Positions 36,965-48,720 of a stretch of DNA of 64,000 nucleotides are shown here, one piece after another. Positions within the stretch are counted from its first letter, which is position 1. Every line of letters starts with the position of its first letter. The stretch is from Viscum album (taxonomy: Eukaryota > Streptophyta > Magnoliopsida > Santalales > Viscaceae), in contig OY728166.1 in NCBI GenBank assembly GCA_963277665.1, positions 550,495,219 through 550,559,218 of the forward strand. Reading direction: 5' to 3'. A program made the position numbers and the translations under genes. The notes beneath the pieces were generated by a model. That model worked only from the letters and a program-made list of their open reading frames with translations. It searched no databases and was not told the DNA's origin.

Positions 36965-37232
36965 TCCTGGCCATCCCATCCTTCCACTCCCCCCTGCCCA
37001 CCCCCCCCCCCCCCCTCCCAGCCCACCACTATAGCCCCCCCCCCCTCACAGCCCTCCCAACCCTCTCAGCCCTCCACTGCAGCCCCCAGCCCTCCACTGC
37101 ACCCCCTCCCAAACTTTTCCTCCCAGCCCCCTCCCCCCTCCTAGCCCTCCACTGCAGCCCCCCTCCCAACATTCCCCTCCCAGCCCTCCAGCCCTCCACT
37201 GCTGCCCCCCAGCTCAGGCCTCCCCTCCACTG
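36965..37232. repeat. C-rich minisatellite/low-complexity tract (right)
   Basis: About 270 bp of C-rich repeats based on CCAGCCCTCCACTGCAGCCCC, with two long homopolymer C runs near 37000 and 37037. The unit resembles the left C-rich tract at 22330-22752 (shared CCACTGC and CCCAGCCC). A 103-codon Pro-rich frame here is a by-product of composition. Confidence 0.88.
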
Positions 37233-37442
37233 CTATGTCCAAGATTAGATGGTGAGATTATAATAAACACACCAGATCATAAAAAAAAATATTTCATGTG
37301 AAAATTTCCTAAATAATTGTAAAATAACACCCCTGATGAAAACATAATCCAAAATTCATTTCAATGCATAAATAAATTCACATACAAGCAGTCCACCAAT
37401 ACAAAACAAACATTAAACTCCAACACAAGTCCCTATGCTAGG

Positions 37443-37649
37443 TCAAAAATGGGGGGGATTACTATCGCCCCCATTGCTATCATCGTCATCCCCATGTGGA
37501 GCATCATCTTCATCAATAGAAACATCGATAGCAACATCATCAACATCATCATCACCAACCGCACCATCAGTATCATCATCAGCAATCTCATCACCAACAA
37601 CATCATCAGCAACATCCTCACCAATAAATTTTATTATTAAATTTATCAA
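37443..37649 (-). other. Asp-rich open frame from a CATCATCAN repeat
   Basis: On + the sequence is an imperfect ATCATCANC trinucleotide repeat. On - it opens 68 codons that are almost all Asp, Val, Gly, Ala and Glu (for example GEDVADDVVGDEIADDD). Acidic low-complexity segments occur in transposon proteins, so it could be a leftover C2 exon. The other frames are also open because of the repeat, so coding is not shown. Confidence 0.35.
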
Positions 37650-38329
37650 ATATTTTTAGTAGCTAGAAAAATATGTTTAATGTCATGAGGATTCCATGAT
37701 TGAATATGTAGGAAGAAAGAGAAAAAGTTCTCCCTTGATATGTAATCTAAAGAAAAAAGTTAAAAAAGACACTCCCAAGTTGTCATTGATGGGGAATAGG
37801 AATGAAAATTTCAATGTAAAATAATCCTTTATAGATATAGAGGCATTATACACATGGGAAGAAAATTTTATTTTACTAATATGAATTAATAATTTTATAG
37901 ATTATTTGGTAGGGGTTATTTGATAGGGATTAAAACATTCAATGAAAACATAGTAGTAATAACTTTAATGTTTTGGAATTAATTTTGAAGAAATATTTCA
38001 AGGTATCCTACAAATTTTGTACAGCATGATGCTTAAAAGATATACTTTTTATGGATTCTATTGGAATATTTTAATATTTGATCATATGGAAAAGATATTT
38101 TTTTTAAATATACATCATGACATACATGGGAGTATTGATAATCAATTTTTGGGGGTTTTAACCCCTTTAATGGAATAAAAGTTAGAAAAGTATTTTAAAT
38201 TCTATATAGAAATCACAGAACATGTTTGATATTCCTGAATAAGTCTATGGAAGGTGTGACCATCCTATTCATTATGAAAATTAATGTATCATCATTATAC
38301 AATTATGAAAAAAATTTAGTTTTAATACT

Positions 38330-38830
38330 CAAAATCCTCATAAGAAGAATAGAAAAGTGAAGGAGAATGATTTAGTTGTTGAAGATTCACCCAAAGTATC
38401 CAAATGGGTATGTCCATGGATCTTGGATAATGGATGTTCTGGTCACATGATAAAAGATTTAAAAACATTAGAATCTATTGAAAAAGGAAATGGATGATTA
38501 CCTTCATAAATGATGGGTCACTAATGGTTAATGTATTTGGTTTAATTATTATTGAGAAAGAGAACCTTAAATAAAAAAACACTCTTTATGTTGATGGAAT
38601 AAAACACAATCTATTAGGTGTTTCTCAACTTCTTAATAATGGAAATATATTTTTTAGGAATTATGCATTATTTTTTGAGAACATTGAGGATGGAAGAGTG
38701 GTTAAAAGAGGATAAAAGTGCTAGAGGCTATTATTTCCAAGTGGGTGATGTTGATAATTCATGTTATCTAAGCATGAATAAAGAGAATGAACGACAATAC
38801 CGTATGATTGGAGAATATAAGTGTTCTATT
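38330..38830 (+). pseudogene. Ty1/copia pol fragment (protease)
   Basis: Around 38410 the + strand encodes WILDNGCSGHMIKDLKTLES, then after shifts LYVDGIKHNLLGVSQLLNNG (about 38585-38650). This is the copia protease region: the usual Leu-Asp-Ser-Gly-Cys-Ser motif has Ser changed to Asn, and the stretch leads to the Lys-His-Asn-Leu-Leu block before integrase. 38618-38836 is an open frame in another register. No LTR, RT or integrase of copia type was found, so only a scrap remains. It lies inside C2. Confidence 0.75.
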
Positions 38831-41800
38831 TTTTAAAAAGGAGATGCACTCTCTTTTTATTTTTATAGTAGATGATAAATTGAGAATATATAGATATTTT
38901 TAATTATTGGGGAGACTAATGGAGTTGGAAATTGATACTTAGAGAAGAGTTCGTGTGTTGTTCCCCATGTTTTTGACAAATAAAAAGGAAGAAATTGAAG
39001 AGCCATTGATGATCACAAAACATAAAATGTCTTATAGTCTAAGATCCCTCGTTAAGTTAATTGATTATGGGGGTGGGGATTAAATCTTAATTAAGAAATT
39101 GGAATTATAGTTTTGATCTTCACTCTGAGGGTTAGATAAATAGAAAACCACTATTCATTACAATAGTTCAGTGTTTGAAAAACATTTTTAGTGTTTGATT
39201 ACTATGAAATTGTTAATGAATAAAATCCATTCAGGTATAGTGAATAAAATTTTAATGTTTTATTTACTAGAATAAAACTCATTTATGGGTAATAAGTGAA
39301 TTTGAGATAAGTTTAAGAAAAATTAATAATGAAAATCAATCAAATTCCATGTCTACATCATGGTTGTAACGACCAATACATTTTATATGGGAATTTACCC
39401 TTGAATAAATTATATGTGTAATATTTCATAGAAAATAAACAAAATATTTCTATAAATTCAAATCTTTATATGTCCATAATACGATCATTGGCCATTATAG
39501 ACATTAGAGATGTAGTTGTTAGAATGTGATAATTTTAATTGGTGCATATTAAGGGTAATTATGAGAGATAATTTATATATCGGGGTAAATGATGGCCTCA
39601 GCTAGTAAGAAATAAAATTTTCAAAACATAGTAATCTGAGCTTGGGTGTGAAGTTTCAAAAATGGGGTTTCACCTTGAAAATTACAAGAAGAACATTAAG
39701 AAGTGAGACTTGATCATAACAATCAAGTGATGAGATGAAGGTGTTGATAGTATACATATTGGAGTAGAAGATTCATAAATTTCAAGTCATGAGGAACAAT
39801 AAAATTCATCTTATACAAAGTAGATATTATAAGGGAAGCTCTAAAATATCATTAAAGACCAAATATAGTAAGTATAGAGTTGGAGAACTTTAAGGATAAT
39901 AAATCATACATCATTATTTTCTTAAGTAGAACCTAAAAATATTGGAGAAAACGAGAATTTAGTAACCTAACAATATTACTATATCATGAATATACATCAT
40001 TATAACCCCCCTCCATTACTTCATACCATGTTTTTGATCCATTCCCTGTGAATCTAGGTCCACGGTATCCTAAAAATACTAGTTTCACTTACAATATTTC
40101 TCACCACAAACATGTCCAACTTGAAATGGAAGAGTTTCCAACTACCCATAACCTAACCATATCATAACCATTGGACATATCTTGAACCAATATGTACTAA
40201 ATGAGGAATTTTTTACTTACTTATGCCAGAAACTATGGAAAATATATATCAGTTAAAGGATAAAAAACTCCATTATAAAATATATGATGATCAGATTTAG
40301 GTGGTAAATAAGATTTTATATCAAAGTTGACATTTCTAATCACTCTATGGCTTGAGATTTAGGGTTATAAGGACATTTCAATAGCATGTGGAATACTTGT
40401 ACCAAAAACCTCATAGACCTTTTCTTTATAATAGATAATGCCTCATATAAAATATGCATTCAATGGTTGTGTGAGTTAAAATATTTTCTCTTTACTTCAA
40501 CCTAGGTTTATTAGAGTCCCTTGATGTTGGAATCCTTTAATTTATTTATCATGGAAGATTTTATAGGTCTCAACCACTCACACACTAGCTGTTCAATCCA
40601 AAAAATAATCCTTCATCTATGGAAAAAAGTGTGAAAATTTTAGGGAGATAAGGGCATTACTATTAAAAGTTCTCTAGCTTTATCTCTAGATAAAAATTCC
40701 TAATTTACTCAATCAAAATTATACTCCCATAAGGGAATTTTTTTTAACTATTTGTAGAGATCATCCTTGATGAAGTGTAGACAATGTTGATCTCATTGAA
40801 ATATTTAAGTAGATTCTGGGATTTTAAATACATGGGGTAGCATCGAGAAGATACCATTTAGTGAAATAGGTATAAAACTGCTAAGGAAGAAACTATAGAT
40901 ATTACACAATCTATTGTCACTGACTACTGGATAACCCATGAAATCTCTACATCACCTGACACCTCCCTCTCAGTAAAACAAAACAAAAAACTATCCCTGT
41001 TAAGAGAGAAAGTGATATAAGGGTTTCTCATTATTTAAGGAGTAAATGGATAATTTATTTATTTTTAAATTAATAGATTCCTATTTAAATTATTTTCATT
41101 ATGGAAAATTATCTCCTTAGGCTTATCAATCCTAGAAAACCAGTGGAGGTTTTCATTAGTGATCATCCTGGCTATTTCCCTTTTCACTAGAGTCCATTCC
41201 ACACCATCCAATACTTCTTTTTCTTCAAATATACCCTCTAGACAGTGGTTGATTTAGAACAGGTGATACTTGTAAAATCCTTAGCAAAAGTGGACCATGT
41301 TTCTACTGAACAATCAAAGGGAAAAACTGTCTTGAAATATGTTCCAGCAAGGAATGATTGAATGTTTCATGACTGTATAACACAGAAGATAGTTGATCAA
41401 TACCATACTAATTTTAGGGCCCAAGATTTTCAATTTAATATGGTCTGTACAAGTCATATGTTATCCAAATTTACACCATAAAACCCATAATCTGGTGGTA
41501 TATGAAACCAAAATAAGAAGAAAATGGCACAAGATCAAGAGTCTCATACAAAACCCAAACTAGACCAATCTCTTTTTGAATTACTTCCCTCCCCATTTGA
41601 AGCATGAGAGACACCCCAAAAAATTTAATCCTCATCGGAAGAAGACATTATTTTAAATTATATTAATTTAATTCACCTATAGAACACCTTATATGATGAA
41701 TAATACACATACGAACATGAGTCATCTATACCTAACCAAGGAATCTATATCCTAAATTTCATCCCACTCTTAAAAGAACACTATTATTAGAATTAACACA

Positions 41801-42060
41801 ATATACCCAATTACTCATTCATTTTTCTTTATCTCATGAGAATAAAAATGTATGTGAAAGTATCCACACCCCATAGGGATAAATTTAATGTTTATAAAAC
41901 CCTAAAATTTTGATAATTGATTGACTAATTTCTATATATTCCAGAACTTATTTCCGAAAGGATAAACTAGCCGGGAATATACCAAATACAAATAGATATT
42001 AAATCATTTCAATATTACATCCTAATTCGCAGTATGATGTACAATATTACATTGTTTAAC
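38831..42060. other. Unassigned C2 sequence
   Basis: About 3.2 kb of AT-rich DNA with no recognised gene, terminus or regular repeat on either strand. It may include more of the copia fragment or the decayed body of C2. Confidence 0.35.
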
Positions 42061-42063
42061 AGG

Positions 42064-42300
42064 TGATGTCTGAGATTTAGTGGCGGAGGAGAAGGCATAG
42101 AGGTCCAGGTCGGGAGCCGGGAGTCGGACCCAGGAGTCGGATCCGGGAGGTAGAGGACGGGAGTCGGAGTCGGGAGTCGGAGGCCGGGGAGGGGAGACAT
42201 AGAGGTGAGGATAGGGCCAGGAGTCGGTGGTCGGGGAGGGGAGGACACGGAGAGGAGTTGAGGGACGGGGAGGTAGGGTTGAATCAGGGAGCATGATAGA
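42064..42300. repeat. G-rich GGGAGTCGGA-type repeat near the C2 right end
   Basis: Variants of CGGGAGTCGGA recur at short irregular spacing on +, with repeated GGGGAGGGGA. The - strand gives long Pro/Ser/Asp-rich frames (77 and 127 codons) that are by-products. Runs of three to four G could form G-quadruplexes. Strikingly GC-rich against its surroundings, just inside the subterminal repeats. Confidence 0.75.
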
Positions 42301-42339
42301 AGTTTGAGGAGGAGGAGCTCGATAGTTAGGTCTGATGGA

Positions 42340-42460
42340 AGATTGAATACCCACAGTTTTAATTAAAACCATGGGTATAGATTTGTAAAAAAAATCTATC
42401 CCCACGGTTCTTTAAACGGTGGGGATAGATGCATGGGGAAAGACCCCATTTCCAGTAGTG
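42340..42460. repeat. C2 right subterminal repeats and terminus
   Basis: Four words related to TATACCCACGGTTT (two in each orientation) lie between 42347 and 42431. They are followed by the terminus CCATTTCCAGTAGTG ending at 42460, the reverse complement of the left end except for small changes. Confidence 0.9.
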
Positions 42461-42660
42461 CAAGATTCTCATGTATATATATTCTCTCATTAGGATTTGA
42501 ACATGAGACAATGATGATGGTTTGAGTTCCTCTATGGCCATGACATCGAAATAGTCAATAATCCTAATAAGGGGAATAATGTGCTTGATACTCTTAGTAG
42601 AAATTATATTTCATAGCTACTGAAATAGGACTTATATTATTTGGATTTTCTATAGATAAA
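42461..42660 (+). pseudogene. G1 RNase H remnant, part after the C2 insertion
   Basis: The coding text cut at 21194 resumes here as KILMYIFSH, DLNMRQ, WFEFLYGHDIEIVNNPNKGN and NVLDTLSRN. It is the end of gypsy RNase H and its link to integrase. A stop lies after the Gln of DLNMRQ. The target duplication CAA occupies the first three bases. Confidence 0.88.
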
Positions 42661-43640
42661 CTTTGTGGGTGAGGTTGAAACAACTCATCTCTTTTCGATG
42701 GTTATTACCCTTCAACACTTATAGAATGTGTGGGAAGCACGACATGAAGATATCAGTTGTGAGACAACATGTGCTCAGATTTTCACAGGTCATTCCCCTA
42801 ATGGATATTCAAAAGGTGGGGATCACATCAACCTTTTTAGGGAATGCATAATTGTACAAGTGACATTACTGGAGAAGGATTTGAGGGAGTTACATATATC
42901 CCCTTTGGAAGAACATCCAGGTGTGTCAAAGATGTATCAGGTCCTCCAACTTCAGTTTACGTCGCTGGGGATGAAGAAATAAGTGGTAGAGTTAGTTTCT
43001 AGGTGTCGCACTTGTTAGCATGTGAAGGCCAAACACCAAGTTCTTGGAGGATTGACTTAGACCCTTTAGGCTCTAGCGTCGAAGTGATATGAATATTGAT
43101 AGACTTTTTGACAGTTCATCCATCTATTTCTAGGTCGCATGACTTCATATGGGTGATCGTTGACCTTCTCATCAATTCATCTCACTTCCTAGTGATTTGG
43201 GAACAATTTTCAATGGATAACTTGGGACGCCTCTACATGTATGAGATTTTTCTAATCCATTGATTTACTTCAATGATAGTCTTGGAACAAGATGCATGAT
43301 TTACATCTCGGTTGTGGAAGGGATTGCAGAGGAGGCATTTGGGACTCAGCTGGGATTGATCACAGCTTTCCACCCACAGATAGTCAACCAGACAGAGTAG
43401 ACCCTTAAGGTCCTAGAGGACTTTCTATGTGCTCAAATCCTTGATTTTGGTTTCCTTTTGGAGGAGCACATAACCCTGGTAGGGTTTGTGTACACAACTA
43501 ACAATCCACCATCGATATGACACTATTCGAGGCGTTGAGCGGGAGACCCTATAGGTCACCAATTTTTTGGACTAACCCCAGAGAGTCACCACTCACGGGC
43601 CTAGACTTGGTATTGGCCACTACAGAGAAGGTTCATATCA
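42661..43640 (+). pseudogene. G1 integrase remnant
   Basis: The zinc-binding N-terminus is visible at 42728-43060 as LRELHISPLEEHPGVSKMYQ, then SRCRTC and HVKAKHQVLGG, giving the His-His-Cys-Cys pattern. The catalytic core is poorly kept: WVIVDLL (about 43155) stands for the first Asp region, FTSRLWKGLQRRH (about 43300) follows the second, and SFPPTDSQPD (about 43365) precedes the position of the catalytic Glu. MTLFEALSGRPYRSP appears near 43517. Integrase would insert the element's DNA into the genome. There are many stops and shifts. Confidence 0.8.
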
Positions 43641-43689
43641 TCCTATTGTAGATAAATACTGAACGACTCTGTTAGTAGTTCTATGGTGA

Positions 43690-44120
43690 CAGGAAATGAA
43701 GACCCTAGGAATTCGAGGAGGGAGACGATGTGTTCCTTCAGGTCTCTCCTCAACATGGCATAAATAGAATTGTTCAGGGTGGAAAATTATCTTCAAGGTT
43801 CATCAGACCATTTCTGATAAAAAATAGAGTGGGAGAGGTGGCATACCGCTTGGATCTACCTCCGCAGTTAGAGAGGGTGCAAAAAATCATTCATGTATCA
43901 TAGCATAGGAGTTACGTACATGACCCTTCAAATGTCATCGATTGGGGTGAGTTGGATGTTTATGATGGGAGACATTGGTTGATTTCCTGGTAGAGATTTA
44001 GGATCAACAAGATAAGTCCCTATGTGGGTGATCGATTCCTCTGATGCATGTCATGGGGTCGTACGAGAATCTATTGGAGAGCACGTGAAAACGGGAGGCT
44101 CAAATTCATGCTTTGTATCC
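43690..44120 (+). pseudogene. G1 integrase C-terminal SH3-like domain
   Basis: The text EFEEGDDVFLQVSP (about 43710), GKLSSRFIRPFLIKNRVGEV (about 43785) and AYRLDLPPQLERV (about 43840) is the SH3-like barrel of gypsy integrases. YVHDPSNVIDWGELDVYDG follows near 43915, and the tail (TWERETQIHALYPHLF-like, 44070-44130) is the usual end of Tekay/Del-type chromovirus pol. A clear chromodomain was not defined. One frameshift and one stop break it. Confidence 0.82.
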
Positions 44121-44185
44121 CCATCTATTTTTTAGACCTCATTTAGGATTTCTGGGACATAAAAACCTACTATGGAGATAATTTA

Positions 44186-44670
44186 ATGTCCTGGATTTTC
44201 ATTCTAAATATTTTCAAAATAATATGGGATTATTTTGAAACCAGGTGATGAGACTGCATTAGATTCTGAAGTCTGGGGTGCCCAGAATAAATTTTTTAAC
44301 TATTTTTCTGTTTATTAAAAATATTGTGCAATCTCGATTTTAGTAACTTTTATAAGAGTACTCAAATTTAAAAATTTAGGTCACTATTGTGTTCACAACA
44401 GTAGTTTTTTCATAGCCATGACCGAACGTCAACTATTGTGGGTCAACTAGGGAAAATATTTTTTGGTTGTTTTAAAGAAGAATAAATAAACATAAAAAGT
44501 TTATTTTATTTTTCTTTTAATGTTTTGTGATGACGCAACAATACTTTGATGTACTGAAAAAGCATCAGTTTCCTTCTATAAATGAAATAGTGTAGTGATT
44601 TTGTTTTAAAGGTAAACATTAACACTGAACCATGTTAACTCATTTCCTTTATTAATCAGGAGAAGAGAAC
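44186..44670 (+). repeat. G1 3' LTR, first part
   Basis: It starts TGTCCTGGATTTTC after a short purine-rich tract (ATGGAGATAATTTAA). It matches 15488-15965 of the 5' LTR. It is cut at 44670 by G2, and the remainder follows at 56844. Confidence 0.88.
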
Positions 44671-47600
44671 TGTAACGCCCCAACCCCAATTACCCAAAGT
44701 CAGTGCATTTTTACATAACATTGGAATGATCACAAAAGATCATGTCTCGAATGACTAATTTGTTTAGTAGACTTGGAATCACTAGATACATTCATAATGT
44801 TTACATTACATCATAAAGTGAGAAACTACAACAACATCTTGTCTCTATAGACCACACTCATATCCTCTCATACTATCCTTACAGGTCATTCATAAAATAC
44901 ATCTTCACAACCTAGGAAAATTAAGACATAGCAAGGGGGTGATCTCAGATTCCCAGTAAAGATAAGAATATATCAGAAACATTCTTAAATAATCATAAAA
45001 ATTTAAGGCAATGTATAATTAAAACAAAAGCCTTTTAAACATGAACTTCAGCATAATATGGAAGAAATAAAATGAAATATTTCCATTTAGTTATTCACAT
45101 GGATATTCTACTAATCGAATAATAACATGAAATATCAATAATGACTTTCATAATGATGGAATACATAATGTTAGACAATCATAACCACCTAGTCAAGGCT
45201 TTTCTCTATGACTACAAACAAGATTTTTTCAAGGCCTTGTTCCAAGATACTTTTTTGTCTCATGAGACCAATAGATTAATCGACGAGCTATATCGGGCTC
45301 CACCCATGACTTATTAAGTCCAATGCATTCCTCATATGAACATGTTTAAAAATAACATAAACATTCGTATTAAAACTAGCATATGAAATGTCAATACGTT
45401 CTCAATAAACCATAAATGGAACAAAAATAACACATCCACAGTCAAACATATCACCAAACCTTCAACACTATATTGATGTTTTTTAACATAATAAATCAAC
45501 TTCAAATAATCTTAAAATCTATCAAATGTTGTTGACATAGATGAAATCAAAACTTTTTTGAGAGAAATATATCTGTTTTTAAAATCAATTAAAAGCCACA
45601 TAATTAAAAAAAATTACATTGAAAATAATCTTATAAAATTTTTAAGGGAAGCTTCAATGATTTTATAATGTCAGAAAATAGCTGCACCATCCGTATAAGT
45701 TAAAAACAATTCTTACCTTAATTTTGTCGAAAAGGTTAAAAAGGACCTTGTTTGGAAAATGACAGAAAGATTCCTTTCAAACCATTTTATAAAAAATCCA
45801 AAAAAGGGTATAAATGTCTTTAACCTATATTATAGTAAATAGTAATAATGTTTTGAAATACATTTTTAAGAAACATTGATGTGGATGACAAAGAGGTCCC
45901 AATAGATACTTACATAAAAACAACCTTGAATAATAAAGGGACTGTGAAATTAAACCTTAAATTGTACATTTCCTTGGTAAAGGGTTGGTTAAACTCCTAT
46001 ATAATGGTGAAATAATTGTTATTAAATTATTCAAGAATCATATACATTAATATGATATCATATATGATCTTCTATTACTTCCTTTTAGTGTTATTATTGT
46101 TTCGGTGTAAACGGATTCGTTCTCCTTTATATGCTTGGTAATGTAAGTCATGTTTGTTATGGATAGGATATATTTTATTTATATACAGAATGATATTATG
46201 TATTTAAACATTATTTTTAACCATCAAATGAAATTTAATCTTGTGTGGATATGATGTGGAAATGCATCTCATCATGTTCGTGGAGACGGTAATCCGTACG
46301 TACGCACGAACGTTACTTCCATTTCATTTTTCATTTTAAAATGAATAAAAACCAAAAGATACAAAGGTAAATTATTATTATAGTATAACATAATATTTTA
46401 TATATATTACTTAGGTTCATTAACACCATTCTTTACACATTCCATGCATGGTATGAACGAGTCATATCACTTTAAGGGGGAGGTTGTCCGCACTTCCTCA
46501 AATGAAATTACCTTATATATATACAACATGAAACGAATAATGGTATTTTATGAAAAGGAATTACAGAAGATTATATATAAAATAAATATCATTAATATCA
46601 TATTTAATTACAGTTCTATGATAATGGCTACCATGAGAGGTGGTAGAAGATAATTGAACAATCATCGTTTCGTGAGGCGTTTGGTTTCCATCCACAGAAA
46701 AATTATGTTCATCACCCATTAGATGGAGGTGTGTGTAAGTGTAGTTAGAATAATTATCATAAAAATATCCTACTATATTGGGGATACTGGTGTTTTTACA
46801 GAATCATTGAATAAGAATAGTTTAGTGGTTGGAGATGTAAAATAAAATAAAAGAAGCAAAGGGAAATTGTTACCTTTAATTTGGGTAACTCCCTTTTGTT
46901 TGAACAAAAAGGACTCTTCAAGTGCCTTATTACTAATTTAAGTATTCTAGGAGAAGGATAACGATGTATGGAGATTAATTGGGTAGAGGTTGGATGTTTC
47001 AAAAGGCTTGAGAGGTGTTAGGAATTGGATAGAAGTTGGGTTCTTTAATAAGGGGGAGGAGGGGCTCTTTAGGAAATATTGAAAATATTATTTTATTATA
47101 TAATTATATTAGGTTTATAAAGGTCCAAAACTGATTAAAGTTGGAGATAAGATAACTAATGATCAAAATGAAAGCATCCAATATAAATTTTACAGGTTTT
47201 GTGTATTATTTTAGTCTTTATAATCATATTAATATCAATCATTTATTAACGAGGTAAACAATACATAATTATTGTGTTAATGATAATTTAGTAATTTGGA
47301 GGTCTAAAAATTATAAAAAAATACCATGATTTTGGAAATATTTTTACCTTTATAATAAATTTTTATAGTCGAAATTATAACATATATAACACTATGTAAA
47401 AAATGTTTTTCTAAAACATATATGCTTATGTCATTTTTGTATTTACTTTAACTTAATTAATATAATGTGTCATTATAACTTAAAAGTGGCTCCATGGGGT
47501 CCCAAAATCGACCCAAAAATGCCCATGGTTGGACATGTATCAACCAATAGGGTTAGGACACGTTTTAGTGCAATATAGAATTATTCTAATATTATTATTT

Positions 47601-48255
47601 TACCCTTATTTACCAGATTTACCCTTTAACCATGGTAAATAAAATATTTACCAAAGTAATTATTCAAAATGTATAAAAATAATAGTTACCTATTTACACA
47701 ATATGGACCTCCTAATTATAAATATGGAATCAGTTTTTCTAGATTCAATATATAGAAGTAGTAGAAATTAATTTAAAATTATTTTCCATTGTCAAAACAA
47801 AAAGCGTGTTTTTAAGAAATAATAACTATCAAAAGATTTTCACTTGCTTATGTCTAGTTGAAATTTTGAAATTATGTCCAATGACCAACATTGGATTAAA
47901 TGGTAAAAAGATAATCTAATTATACTTTAAAATCATTCAAACTCATAATTTACAACTTTTTATTATTTTGATTAAAAATTTTATTTTAATTAAAATTTAG
48001 TAATTTTCACTATTCATCAAAATATAAATGTTATCAGAAAAGTACCAAAAATTCACCCTAATATAATTTCGATATTCAAAATCAAAAAATGGAGTCCATT
48101 TTGAAAGATAAAAGTTATAAAATTTCATGAAGTGGGTATTACTATTCATATTGGCTAGTTGAATGGTTGTGGTGTTTTAGACCTTGAAGTTGCATCCAAC
48201 ACATGCTATTGTATTATTCAAAGAGAAGTGTACCGTGGATGGTTGGGGTGTTACA
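44671..48255 (-). repeat. G2 3' LTR (left)
   Basis: It starts TGTAACGCCCC and ends GGGGTGTTACA, a near-perfect inverted pair. The conserved islands are at 46278-46312, 46461-46500 and 47485-47515. The TATA box here is degenerate (TTATTAAAG near 47043-47051). Confidence 0.93.
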
Positions 48256-48289
48256 TTATCCCCTCCATCACATAATATTTTCCGCAAAA

Positions 48290-48720
48290 TTTCTATAATA
48301 CTTCTGTGTGATAGGACTCGGGTGGTTTTTTATCATAAGTTCCTTAGATTCCCACGTTGCCACTTACATCATATGGTTTCTCGATAGAACGTTTACCAGA
48401 AGAGTCATCTGGTTACATAGCACATGTTGTTCTGGTATCAAGAATCCTGATAGGATATTTGCAATAAGATAGATCAGGTTCCAGTTCTACTTCTTCATAA
48501 ATGATTACATGCGTTGGGTCAAGCATGTATTTTCTCAATAGTGATATGTGAAACAAATGATGAACATTGGTGAGACTTGGTGGCATTGCCAAACGGTAAG
48601 CTACAACCCCAATTCGTTCTAAAATTTCAAAAGGTTTGATGTACATGTGACTCAATTTACCTTTCTTACCGAAACGTATAACTCTTTTCAATGGGTACAC
48701 CTTCAAGAAAACATGATCTC
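48290..48720 (-). pseudogene. G2 integrase C-terminal SH3-like domain and pol end
   Basis: 48706-48413 encodes VYPLKRVIRFGKKGKLSHMY, IKPFEILERIGVVAYRLAMP and SLTNVHHLFHISLLRKYM, the SH3-like barrel of gypsy integrases. YEEVELEPDLSY and PIRILDTRT follow, the usual C-terminal tail. A VATWESKELM string lies further on near 48360, past a stop. The polypurine tract before the LTR reads GATGGAGGGGATAA on - (48256-48272). Within its own limits this is one of the better-kept parts of G2 pol. Confidence 0.88.

Larger units (their letters stand above)
21195..42460. mobile_element. CACTA-type element C2 inserted in G1, with G3 nested inside
   Basis: The left end is TACTACTGGAAAT (first C mutated to T) at 21195; the right end is ATTTCCAGTAGTG ending at 42460, the reverse complement of CACTACTGGAAAT. 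Both ends carry subterminal TATACCCACGGTTT words in both orientations. The flanking triplets are CAT (21192-21194) and CAA (42461-42463), a 3-bp target duplication with one change. G1 RNase H coding is continuous across the join, and the CAA form fits the expected codon. Without G3 the element is about 11.4 kb. I recognise no transposase in it, so it was probably non-autonomous or too decayed to read. Confidence 0.85.

Noticed and set aside
36937..37248. 103-codon Pro/Ala-rich open frame
   Set aside because: Same cause: the right C-rich tract.
42015..42405. 77- and 127-codon Pro/Ser-rich frames on the - strand
   Set aside because: They lie over a GGGAGTCGGA repeat and the C2 subterminal repeats, so they are compositional.
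21195..42460. A CRISPR-like array from the regular TATACCCACGGTTT words
   Set aside because: Words occur in both orientations at irregular spacing within a eukaryotic transposon end, which is the CACTA subterminal pattern.
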